DNA of 64,000 nucleotides, taken from the NCBI GenBank assembly GCA_037439785.1, contig JBBIVJ010000012.1, positions 1 through 64,000 on the forward strand. The letters run 5' to 3'. The notes beneath the pieces are model-generated. The model worked only from the letters and a program-made list of their open reading frames with translations, did no database searches and had not been told where the DNA came from. Source of the DNA: DSVZ01 sp037439785. GTDB taxonomy: Bacteria > Verrucomicrobiota > Verrucomicrobiia > Limisphaerales > J093. Positions 17,092-24,467 of the stretch are shown in pieces. Position 1 is the stretch's first letter, and every line of letters begins with the position of its first letter. Position numbers and translations under genes: made by a program.

Positions 17092-17339
17092 ATTCCGGCG
17101 ATTTGACCCGCGCGGCGATTCCGGACCGCGGAGGGAACCGGCCTTCCGTTCCAGCCCTGCAGGCCGCGGCGACATCCGGGACGCAAGATACGGGGCAGCA
17201 CGCGCCGGGCCAAGGCGGAGCCGGCCCGCTCCTTCCGGGCTTTTCCCGCTTGACTAGCGGGAGGGGCAAAATTGCAATCGCCCCCGCTACGCCGCTCACC
17301 GAGGATTCGGACGGGCCGCAAGCCGATCGCTTCCAAGCC

Positions 17340-18701
17340 ATGAACATGAATCGCCGCCAGTTTTTGCGTACCACCTCCGCCACCGCCGCCGCCGGCGCCG
17401 TTTTCGGGGCCCTGCCCCTGCGGGGCGAGGACGGCTTCGGGCACTACAAGACCGCACTCATCGGCTGCGGCTGGTGGGGCATGAACATCCTGGGGGAGGC
17501 GATGCGGTTCCGCCCCCCGCCGCCGGGCGGTAAAACCTGCAAGGTGGTGGCGTTGTGCGACGTGGATCAGCGCCACCTGACCGGGGCCGGCGACAAGGTC
17601 ACCTCCCTGACCGGCGAACGGCCCCGCCTCTACCGCGACCACCGCGAACTGCTCGAGGTGGAAAAGCCCGAGATCGTCATCGTGGGCACGCCCGACCACT
17701 GGCACGCCCTCCAGACCATTGACGCCGTCCGGGCCGGCGCCCACGTGTACGTGGAAAAGCCCATCAGCCACACCTTGCGCGAGGGCCGGGCCATGGTGAA
17801 TGCGGCCCGCAAGTACGGCCGGGTGGTCCAGGTGGGCTTCCACCGGCGGGTCTCCCCCCACAACGTCTCCGGCCTGAAATTCCTCCGGGAAGGCCGCGCC
17901 GGAAAGATCGGGGCGGTGAAGGCCTTCGTGATCTACGACGGCGTGCGGGGACCGGAACGGCCCACCCGCAACGAGGACGTCCCGGCAGGGCTGGACTGGG
18001 ACCGCTGGTGCGGCCCCGCCCCGCTGCGGCCGTTCAACAAGCTCATTCACCCCCGTGGCTTCCGGCAGTTCCTGGACTACGCCAACGGCACCCTCGGCGA
18101 CTGGGGCGTGCACTGGATGGACCAAATCCTGTGGTGGACCGAGGAACTGTGGCCGCGCCGCATCGCCTCGACCGGCGGCCGGCCGGTGCAGGGGCCGGCG
18201 GTGAGTCTGCCCGATTACCAGACCACCGACGCCCCGGAGGTGCAGGTGGCCACCTTCGAGTTCGAATCCTTCACCGCCACCTGGGAACACCGCCTCTTCG
18301 GCGGCATCCCGCACGAGCGCGGCGAAAACGTGGGCTGCTACTTCTACGGCACCGAGGGCGTGTTCCACATGGGCTGGCAGAGCGGCTGGACCTTTTACCC
18401 GCGGGACAAGAACAAGCCGGAAATCCGCGAGCCGGCGCAGTTGCACGAACCGGACCAGCAGAACATCCAGGAACTGTGGGCCGACTTCATGGCCGCCATC
18501 CGGCACAACACCCTGCCGGTTTGCGATATCGAGATCGCCCATCGCTCGACGGCCATGAGCCTGCTGGGGATGCTCTCGCTCAAGACCGGCCGCTCCCTCC
18601 ACTGGGACGGCCGGCGCGAGGTGGTGCTGGACGACCCTTACGCCAACACCCTCCTCGAACGCCCCTACCGCCCGGGCTACACCTACCCCGTCCTCCTCTG
18701 A
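17340..18701 (+). CDS. Tat-exported Gfo/Idh/MocA-family oxidoreductase
   Basis: A 453-residue protein. The ATG at 17340 gives NRRQFLRTTSATAAAGAVFG, a twin-arginine-type leader (RRxFL), so it is probably exported folded with bound cofactor. The Rossmann fold begins at ALIGCGWWGMN, then VVALCDVDQ and IVIVGTPDHWHA, with the family signature VEKPISHTLREG carrying the catalytic Lys of EKP. The C-terminal half is the usual alpha/beta substrate domain (GDWGVHWMDQILWW). Family members are NAD(P)-dependent dehydrogenases or isomerases of sugars and inositols; exported versions are numerous in this phylum and mostly uncharacterised. Upstream, 17092-17339 holds no gene but contains a repeat-like CCTTCCGTTCCAG also found at 20959-20971. 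Confidence 0.88.
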   Translation: MNMNRRQFLRTTSATAAAGAVFGALPLRGEDGFGHYKTALIGCGWWGMNILGEAMRFRPPPPGGKTCKVVALCDVDQRHLTGAGDKVTSLTGERPRLYRDHRELLEVEKPEIVIVGTPDHWHALQTIDAVRAGAHVYVEKPISHTLREGRAMVNAARKYGRVVQVGFHRRVSPHNVSGLKFLREGRAGKIGAVKAFVIYDGVRGPERPTRNEDVPAGLDWDRWCGPAPLRPFNKLIHPRGFRQFLDYANGTLGDWGVHWMDQILWWTEELWPRRIASTGGRPVQGPAVSLPDYQTTDAPEVQVATFEFESFTATWEHRLFGGIPHERGENVGCYFYGTEGVFHMGWQSGWTFYPRDKNKPEIREPAQLHEPDQQNIQELWADFMAAIRHNTLPVCDIEIAHRSTAMSLLGMLSLKTGRSLHWDGRREVVLDDPYANTLLERPYRPGYTYPVLL

Positions 18702-18728
18702 AACCGGCCGCCCCGGCGGCACCCCGCC

Positions 18729-19580
18729 TCAAGGACTCCCGTTGAGCGGGGGCGGCTCGGCTTCCGGCTCGGATTCAATCTCGTCCCGCACCCGCCGCGG
18801 CAGCCGCGGCCGGATGAAGCCGTAAACGAGGTAGCCGGTGAAGATCACCGGCAGCACCAGCGGCAGGATTTTCCCCCGCAGCACCAGCAGCAGCCCCAGG
18901 AACAACAACGCCCCCACCAGCCGGGCAAAGCGGCTGCGCGCCCGCAGGTGCAGCGCCTTGAAGGAGGGGTACCGCACCTCGCTGATCATCATGAAGGACA
19001 GGAACAGCATGATCACCGGCAGCAGGTAGCGCCAGGGCCCGAACCGCAACTCCCGCTCGTCCCACCACATGATGAACAGCGTCAGGGAAGCCACCAGCCC
19101 CGCCGCCGCCGGGATGGGAAAGCCCACAAACTCGCTCCCGCCGCCCCCCCCGGCCTCCTGCGCCAGGCAGTTGAACCGCGCCAGTCGGAGCGCGCCGCAG
19201 ATGAGGTAAATCGAGGCGATGAACCACCCGATCTCCTGGTGGTTCACAAACACGTCCTTCAGCACGATCCGGTGCACCAGAAACGCCGGCGCCACGCCGA
19301 ACGAGATCAGGTCCGCCAGCGAATCAAACTCCCGCCCGAACGGGCTCTCCGCCCCGCCCCACCGCGCCAACCGCCCGTCCAGCAGATCAAAAATACACGC
19401 CAGCAGGATGAAAAACAGCGCCTCGCGAATCTTGGAAAAATCCCCCGCCTCGAGATCGGCCTCGACTATGCGGGTCAACGCCACGAAGCCGCAGATCAGG
19501 TTCCCGCCGGTCATCAGGTTCGGCAGCAGATAAATCCGCAGCCGCATTCCCGGTCCGGGCGCGTCGGGCGCCACCTTCAT
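18729..19580 (-). CDS. pssA: CDP-diacylglycerol--serine O-phosphatidyltransferase
   Basis: A 283-residue integral membrane enzyme that joins CDP-diacylglycerol and L-serine to make phosphatidylserine. The CDP-alcohol phosphotransferase signature D-x2-D-G-x2-A-R-x8-G-x3-D-x3-D is intact: FDLLDGRLARWGGAESPFG followed by REFDSLADLISFG. It starts with LPNLMTGGNLICGF, and several membrane spans follow (IGWFIASIYLICGALRLARF, AAAGLVASLTLFIMWW, YLLPVIMLFLSFMMI, GALLFLGLLLVL). The ATG at 19580 overlaps the psd stop (ATGA), so the two genes are translationally coupled and supply successive steps of phosphatidylethanolamine synthesis. A longer upstream frame inside psd is not used. Confidence 0.93.
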   Translation of the reverse strand: MKVAPDAPGPGMRLRIYLLPNLMTGGNLICGFVALTRIVEADLEAGDFSKIREALFFILLACIFDLLDGRLARWGGAESPFGREFDSLADLISFGVAPAFLVHRIVLKDVFVNHQEIGWFIASIYLICGALRLARFNCLAQEAGGGGGSEFVGFPIPAAAGLVASLTLFIMWWDERELRFGPWRYLLPVIMLFLSFMMISEVRYPSFKALHLRARSRFARLVGALLFLGLLLVLRGKILPLVLPVIFTGYLVYGFIRPRLPRRVRDEIESEPEAEPPPLNGSP

Positions 19581-20269
19581 GTCGCGGCCCTCCGTGCCAC
19601 CACCGTTTCCCCGGCCCGCACCCGCGCCCCCAGGGGCACAACCACCTCGACCTCCAACGGCAGCAGCAGCTCCACCCGCGACCCAAACTGAATCAGCCCG
19701 ATCCGCTCCCCCCGCGCGACCCGGTCCCCCACCGTCACCCACGATACAATGCGCCGCGCGATCCACCCCGCGATCAGGCGCACGCCGACCCGCTCCCCCG
19801 GCCGTTCCGTCGAGACCAGCCCCAGGTACAGATTCTCATTGGCCCCGGCCGAATCGGTCCGCAGGGCGTTCAAAAACCGCCCCTGCGTGTATCGGCTGAA
19901 CACCACCTCCCCCGCCACCGGGGCCCGCTGCACGTGCACGTCGAAGACCGACAGAAATAGCGAAATGCGCCGGGCGCGGCCCTTCAGGAACACGGGGTCC
20001 TCGACCTCATCAATCACGTCCACCCGGCCGTGTGCCGGCGCCAGATACACCCCCGCCCCGGTCGGCACGCGCGCCTCCGGATCGCGGAAGAAGTAGAAGC
20101 AAAACAACCCGAACGCGACCCACAAGCCCACCAGCAGGCTGGCCGCGTACACCACAAACCGCGCCAGCATCAGGGCCAGCGTCCCGGCAAACAGCACCAG
20201 CAGCAGCCAGAAGATGCTCCAGTACACCAGCCGGAATGCGGCCTCTCGCGCGCGCCCCGCGTGTTTCAT
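19577..20269 (-). CDS. psd: Phosphatidylserine decarboxylase, short (type II-like) form
   Basis: A 230-residue pyruvoyl-dependent proenzyme from the ATG at 20269. Two hydrophobic spans lead (YWSIFWLLLVLFAGTLALML, AASLLVGLWVAFGLFCFYFF), followed by FRDPEARVPTGAGVYLAPAHG, LFLSVFDVHVQRAPVAGEV (metal/His region) and IQFGSRVELLLP. In the last, the G-S bond is the expected self-cleavage site that yields the pyruvoyl group (GSR/GSS type rather than LGST). It decarboxylates phosphatidylserine made by the overlapping pssA. The length is typical of the short family found with pssA in many bacteria. Confidence 0.92.
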   Translation of the reverse strand: MKHAGRAREAAFRLVYWSIFWLLLVLFAGTLALMLARFVVYAASLLVGLWVAFGLFCFYFFRDPEARVPTGAGVYLAPAHGRVDVIDEVEDPVFLKGRARRISLFLSVFDVHVQRAPVAGEVVFSRYTQGRFLNALRTDSAGANENLYLGLVSTERPGERVGVRLIAGWIARRIVSWVTVGDRVARGERIGLIQFGSRVELLLPLEVEVVVPLGARVRAGETVVARRAAT

Positions 20270-20365
20270 GGCCGCATCGTATCCGGTCGCGCGCGCCGGG
20301 AAAGCCGGAACCAACAGCCCGGCCTCCCGCCCCCCACTCCGGCATCGCGGCCGGCAGTGAGTTCC

Positions 20366-20408
20366 CCCTGCCGAAAGCGGCAGAGGACGGCCGCACGCCG
20401 GGACGTTG
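20366..20408 (-). repeat. Dispersed short repeat family 2, copy 2
   Basis: Inverted copy of the element at 12131-12180: GCCGAAAGCGGCAG core, flanked by GCCGCACGCCGGGACG, which matches the GTGCGGC and CGTCCC parts of copy 1. Confidence 0.5.
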
Positions 20409-20457
20409 CCGCGCGGAAGGACCGCCCCGGCGCGTGAACGCAGCATCTACCCGCCGG

Positions 20458-20562
20458 GTAGCCGCCGGCGTCAGCGGGCGGCCCGGAAGTCCGCCGCGCC
20501 ACCGCGGCGGCTACCGGCATCCGGCATCTGAGCTTTTCCGGCTTTCCCGAGTTCCAAATTCG
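20458..20562 (+). repeat. Bimodular REP-like repeat, copy A
   Basis: GTAGCCGCCG at 20458-20467 and its exact inverse CGGCGGCTAC at 20505-20514 bracket the element; each end is GTAG followed by a GC hairpin stem. A tail rich in CTTTCCCGAGTTCCAAATTC follows and is shared with copies D and E. Confidence 0.6.
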
Positions 20563-20675
20563 TCCGCCTGCAGGCTGTCCGGAGTGCGGCGGTCTTCGGG
20601 CGGGGTTGTAACCTGCCGGCGGCTGGCGGCTCGGTCAGGGCGGAAAACGAAACGTCGAGTCTGCACGACCTGACC

Positions 20676-20897
20676 ATGAAACTCGAAAACGCCATCCGTG
20701 TCCTGGCCGGCAGCCTGGTGCTGTCGAGCCTGCTGTTGTCCCAACTGATCAGCCCCTGGTGGCTCCTGCTGGCCGCCTTTGTGGGCGTGAACCTCATCCA
20801 GTCGGCCTTCACCGGCTTTTGCCCTGCCGAGAACTTCCTCCGCAAACTCGGCGTGGGCCGCCAGCCGGCCGGCCCCTGCTGCGGCAGCGGCTCCTGA
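20676..20897 (+). CDS. Small two-span membrane protein, DUF2892 family
   Basis: A 73-residue protein from the ATG at 20676. Two hydrophobic segments (LAGSLVLSSLLLSQLISPWW and LLAAFVGVNLIQSAFTGFC) match the short DUF2892/YgaP-transmembrane type, with the conserved GFCP and a Cys-rich end (GPCCGSGS). Relatives often sit next to rhodanese, thioredoxin or redox-stress genes; here a universal stress protein gene follows. The role is unknown, perhaps membrane-associated sulfur or redox chemistry through the Cys residues. Confidence 0.75.
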   Translation: MKLENAIRVLAGSLVLSSLLLSQLISPWWLLLAAFVGVNLIQSAFTGFCPAENFLRKLGVGRQPAGPCCGSGS

Positions 20898-21083
20898 TCC
20901 GCCCCCGGGCGGGTCGGAGGACGGCGCGACGCCGCCGCCGGCCGCCGGGCGAGTCCCGCCTTCCGTTCCAGTCCCGGTGATGACAACCTTGCTGCACGCC
21001 GTGAATCCTTGGACCACTAGCGCCTCCGCGTGCTGGAGAGAAAGCCCGTTCCCGCCCCCGGTCCGCGCCGCGCCCCCGCGACC

Positions 21084-21977
21084 ATGAAGACTGCAGCGGA
21101 CTTTGCCCCCCGGCACATCCTGTGTCCGGTGGACCTGAGCGAGCACGCGGTCCTGGCCCTGAAGTACGCGGCGGCCGGTGCCCGGGCCTTTCAAGCCAGC
21201 CTGACCGTGTTGCAGGCGCTGGAAGTCGATCTGCCCCCATACTTCACCCCCGGCCAGATGCCGGAGCTGAGTCGTACCACCCGCCAGGCCCTCGAGGTCG
21301 CCCGCCAGGACCTCGCCCGCCACGTACAGGCGGTGCTGGGTGACGCCGCCGGGGGGCTGCCCCTGCGCATCCTCACCGCGGCAGGTCACCCCACCGATGT
21401 CATCCTCGACACCGCCGAGCGGGAAGCCGCGAACCTGCTGATCATGGGCACCCGCGGCCGGGGCGGCGCCCGAAGGGTGCTGTTGGGGTCGGTGACCGAA
21501 AACGTGGTGCGGCAGGCCCGCCGGCCGGTGTTTGTCGCGCGGCCGCAGCAGCACGGCTTTCTGGCGCCCGGCCAGCCGGGGGCCTGGCCCGAACTGCGGC
21601 GCGTGCTCTGCGCGGTCGTGCCCGGGGCGGCGGCGGACCCGGCGCTGCTGACCGCCGCCGCGGTGGCCACCCGCTTCGGGGCCGAACTCACCGCGTTGCA
21701 CGTGGTCGAGTCGCCCGACGCCGCCGCCGAGCCGGCTCGCGAGGCGTTGTGCGCCTGGCTGCCGGCGGTGGTCCACCACTGCACGGTGCAACCGATGGTC
21801 CGACGCGGCCGGGCGGCCGACCAGATTGTGGCCTACGCTGCGGAAACGGCGCAGGACCTGATCGTGCTGGCCGCACGGGCGCGTCCCGAGCGGCCCGGCC
21901 TTTTCCACGGCACCACCACCGACCAGGTGCTCCGTCAGGCGCCGGTGCCGGTGCTGGTCGTTCCTCAACCTGCCTGA
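21084..21977 (+). CDS. Tandem-domain universal stress protein
   Basis: A 297-residue cytoplasmic protein from the ATG at 21084, about twice the single Usp length. Domain 1 (residues about 8-150) starts HILCPVDLSEHAVLALKYAA and ends with the ATP-binding motif G-x2-G-x9-G-S (GTRGRGGARRVLLGS), then RRPVFVARP. Domain 2 (about 165-297) starts RRVLCAVVPGAAADPALL and ends APVPVLVVP with a degenerate nucleotide motif (RARPERPGLFHGTTTDQVL). The efflux operon begins 2 bases after its stop, so it may share that transcript. A general stress role is inferred from the family. Confidence 0.88.
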   Translation: MKTAADFAPRHILCPVDLSEHAVLALKYAAAGARAFQASLTVLQALEVDLPPYFTPGQMPELSRTTRQALEVARQDLARHVQAVLGDAAGGLPLRILTAAGHPTDVILDTAEREAANLLIMGTRGRGGARRVLLGSVTENVVRQARRPVFVARPQQHGFLAPGQPGAWPELRRVLCAVVPGAAADPALLTAAAVATRFGAELTALHVVESPDAAAEPAREALCAWLPAVVHHCTVQPMVRRGRAADQIVAYAAETAQDLIVLAARARPERPGLFHGTTTDQVLRQAPVPVLVVPQPA

Positions 21978-21979
21978 AC

Positions 21980-23323
21980 ATGCACAAGCTACCTGCTTCC
22001 CCTCTGCGCAAATTGACCTTCGTGCTCCTGTGGCTGGTGACGGCCGGCGCGGCGGCGGCCGAGCCCTGGACCCTCGAGCAATGCCTCCGCCACACCCTGG
22101 AACACAGCCCGGATGCCCGGCTGGCCGAGCAGCGAATCCGGGCCGCCCGGGCCACGGCCCAGCAGGTGCAGGCGCTGGCCTGGCCGACCGTGCAGCTCCA
22201 GTCCGGTTACACCCGCACCGACAACCCCATGTACGTCCTGGGCTCGGCCCTCAACCAACAGGCCTTCGGCCCGGCCCTGGGCGACTTCAACCATCTGCCG
22301 GACGTGGACAACTGGAACGTCAAGGGCCTGGTCAGCGTGCCCCTGTACACCGGGGGCTCGCTCACCGCGGGGCGGCGCGCCGCGCGGGCGGGCGTGCAGG
22401 CCGAGACCGCGCAGGCCGAGGCGGTACGCCAGGCCCTGGCCTTCGAGACGGTGCGGCTGTTTCACACCATCCAGAAAACCCGCGCCCTGGTACGCGCGGC
22501 GGAGGCGGCGGTCTCCGCCTTCACGCAACACCTCGAGCAGGCGCAAAAACGCCTGGACGCCGGCACGCTACTGCGCGCGGACGTGCTCGACGTCGAGGTC
22601 CGCCTGGCCCAGGCGCGTGAGGACCTCGCCCGCGCCCGCAACGCCCGCGCCCTGGCCCTCCAGGCTTTGCGCACCCTGCTCGGCCTGCCGCCCGGTGAGT
22701 TCGACGTGGCCGGGTCCGCGCCCGAGGTGCCCGCGCCCGCGGCGGCGGAAGCGGCCGATTTCTCGGCCCGGCCCGAGCTGACCGCCGTCCGCCACCACAT
22801 CGCCGCCGCCGAAGCCCAAACCCGCGCCGCGCGCGGCGGCTATCTGCCGCGGCTGGCCGCCTTCGGCAGCGTGGACCACGACCGCGGTTGGAAACTCGAC
22901 GGCGAGGGCACCAGCTACACCGCTGGCGTGCTGTTGCAGTGGAACCTGTTCGACGGCCGCCTCACCCGCGGCAAGGTGGCCGAGGCCCGGGCCCGCTGGG
23001 ACATGGCCCTCGAGACCGAGCGCAAGCTCCGGCTGGGCCTGGGGCTGGAGGTTGAACAGGCCCGGCTGAACCTGCGCGAGGCCGAGGAGCGGCTCGCCGT
23101 TACCGCCAAGGCCGTCACGCAGGCCGAGGAAAGCGTCAAGCTCACCCGCGACCGCTTCGAGCAGGGCCTGGCGTTGACCCTCCAATTGCTGGACGCCGAA
23201 ACCGCGCTCACCCTGGCCCGCGTGCGCCGGGCCGAGGCCGAGACCGACCAGCGCATCGCCATCGCCGCCCTGCGCCGGGCCCTGGGCCTGGAGCAACTGC
23301 CGGGCATGCCCCCCCAACCTTGA
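21980..23323 (+). CDS. TolC-like outer-membrane efflux channel
   Basis: A 447-residue protein from the ATG at 21980, which follows the universal stress protein stop codon. It has a signal peptide (FVLLWLVTAGAAAAEPW), then two repeats of the outer membrane efflux protein fold: long alpha-helical stretches (ARATAQQVQALAWPTVQLQS, ERLAVTAKAVTQAEESVKLT, RFEQGLALTLQLLDAETALT) and strand segments (GYTRTDNPMYVLGSALNQQ, GVLLQWNLFDG). It forms the outer-membrane conduit of the RND pump encoded by the next two genes. Only 19 bases separate it from the adaptor gene. Confidence 0.92.
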   Translation: MHKLPASPLRKLTFVLLWLVTAGAAAAEPWTLEQCLRHTLEHSPDARLAEQRIRAARATAQQVQALAWPTVQLQSGYTRTDNPMYVLGSALNQQAFGPALGDFNHLPDVDNWNVKGLVSVPLYTGGSLTAGRRAARAGVQAETAQAEAVRQALAFETVRLFHTIQKTRALVRAAEAAVSAFTQHLEQAQKRLDAGTLLRADVLDVEVRLAQAREDLARARNARALALQALRTLLGLPPGEFDVAGSAPEVPAPAAAEAADFSARPELTAVRHHIAAAEAQTRAARGGYLPRLAAFGSVDHDRGWKLDGEGTSYTAGVLLQWNLFDGRLTRGKVAEARARWDMALETERKLRLGLGLEVEQARLNLREAEERLAVTAKAVTQAEESVKLTRDRFEQGLALTLQLLDAETALTLARVRRAEAETDQRIAIAALRRALGLEQLPGMPPQP

Positions 23324-23342
23324 GTTCCCCTTTCCCCCAACC

Positions 23343-24425
23343 ATGAAGACCGTCCCGCCCTCCATGCCGAAAAGTTCCGCGTTCAATCCGGCCTTTGCCC
23401 CCGCCCTGGTCGTCACCGCCGGCCTGCTGCTGCTGGCCGGGCTGGGAAGCGGTTGTCGCCGTGAACCGGCCGCCGCCCCCGCCGTGCCGCCCGAGCTGCC
23501 GCCGGCGAGCGTGCAGGTGGTGCCGGTCACCGAACGCCCCGTCCCGGCCACCGAAGAGGTGGTGGGCACGGTGCGAGCGCGGTTGCGTGCCATGCTCGAG
23601 GCCAAGGTCGCCGGCCGCATCGCCCATCTGCCGGTCGTGGCCGGGCAGAGCGTCCGCCGCGGCGACCTCATCGCCCAACTCGAGGTGCAGGAAATCCAGG
23701 CGCGGCTCGATCAGGCCCGCGCCGCGGCCGAGCAGGCCGAGCGCGACCTCCAGCGTTACACCGCGCTGCTGCAACAAAAGGCGGTGACCCAGGCGGAATT
23801 CGACGGCGTCGAGGCCCGCGCCCGCATCGCCCGTGCGGCGGTGGCCGAGGCCGGCTCCATGCTCGAGTACGCCCGCCTGACCGCGCCTTTCGACGGCGTG
23901 GTCTCGCGGAAATTCGCCGACGTGGGCGACCTGGCCAGCCCGGGTCGGCCGCTGGTCGAGCTGGAAGACCCGGCCGACCTGCGGGTCGAGGCGGACGTCT
24001 CCGAGGCGCTCATCGCCCGGGTGCAGGCCGGCGCCCGCATGGCGGTGCAGGTACCGGACCGCCCGACACCGCTGGAAGCCACGGTCTCGGAAATCGCGCC
24101 CGCGGCCGACCCCAACAGCCGCACTTTCCGGGTGAAGCTGGACCTGCCGGCGGGCAGCGGCCTGCGGCTGGGGCAGTTTGTGCGGGTACAGATTCCGCTG
24201 GGCGCCACCCCCGGCCTGCTCGTCCCGGCCGGGGCGGTGGTGCGCCGCGGTCAGTTGCACCTGGTGTTCGTGGTCGAGGAGGGGCACGCCCGGATGCGGC
24301 TGGTCAAGGTGGGCCGGCCGCTGGGTGCGGAGGTGGAACTGTTGTCCGGCGTACAGCCCGGCGACCGGGTGGTCAGCGCGGGGGCGGAGTCCCTGCGGGA
24401 TGGCCAGCCGGTCCGCCTACCCTGA
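23343..24425 (+). CDS. RND efflux periplasmic adaptor (membrane fusion protein)
   Basis: A 360-residue lipoprotein-like adaptor. The N-terminal hydrophobic stretch (VVTAGLLLLAGLGSGC) ends in a lipobox-like LGSGC. A biotinyl-lipoyl-like half follows (LRAMLEAKVAGRIAHLPVVA, VRRGDLIAQLE), then a hairpin coiled coil (ARAAAEQAERDLQRYTALLQ), the second lipoyl half (YARLTAPFDGVVSRKFADVG), a beta-barrel (LRLGQFVRVQIPLG) and a membrane-proximal domain (VFVVEEGHARMRLVKVG). It links the inner-membrane pump to the TolC-like channel. No substrate-specific features, such as metal-binding Met or His clusters, are seen. Confidence 0.92.
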   Translation: MKTVPPSMPKSSAFNPAFAPALVVTAGLLLLAGLGSGCRREPAAAPAVPPELPPASVQVVPVTERPVPATEEVVGTVRARLRAMLEAKVAGRIAHLPVVAGQSVRRGDLIAQLEVQEIQARLDQARAAAEQAERDLQRYTALLQQKAVTQAEFDGVEARARIARAAVAEAGSMLEYARLTAPFDGVVSRKFADVGDLASPGRPLVELEDPADLRVEADVSEALIARVQAGARMAVQVPDRPTPLEATVSEIAPAADPNSRTFRVKLDLPAGSGLRLGQFVRVQIPLGATPGLLVPAGAVVRRGQLHLVFVVEEGHARMRLVKVGRPLGAEVELLSGVQPGDRVVSAGAESLRDGQPVRLP

Positions 24426-24467
24426 GCTCAGCCCCCGCCGCGAGCACGCCCCCTGGAGGATCGCACC

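Larger units (their letters stand above)
20270..20675. other. Intergenic region packed with dispersed repeats
   Basis: About 400 bases between the divergent psd and DUF2892 genes, without a gene. It holds one copy of repeat family 2 (20366-20408, inverted) and one bimodular REP-like copy (20458-20562), both annotated separately. Promoters for the two divergent genes should flank them. Confidence 0.5.
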
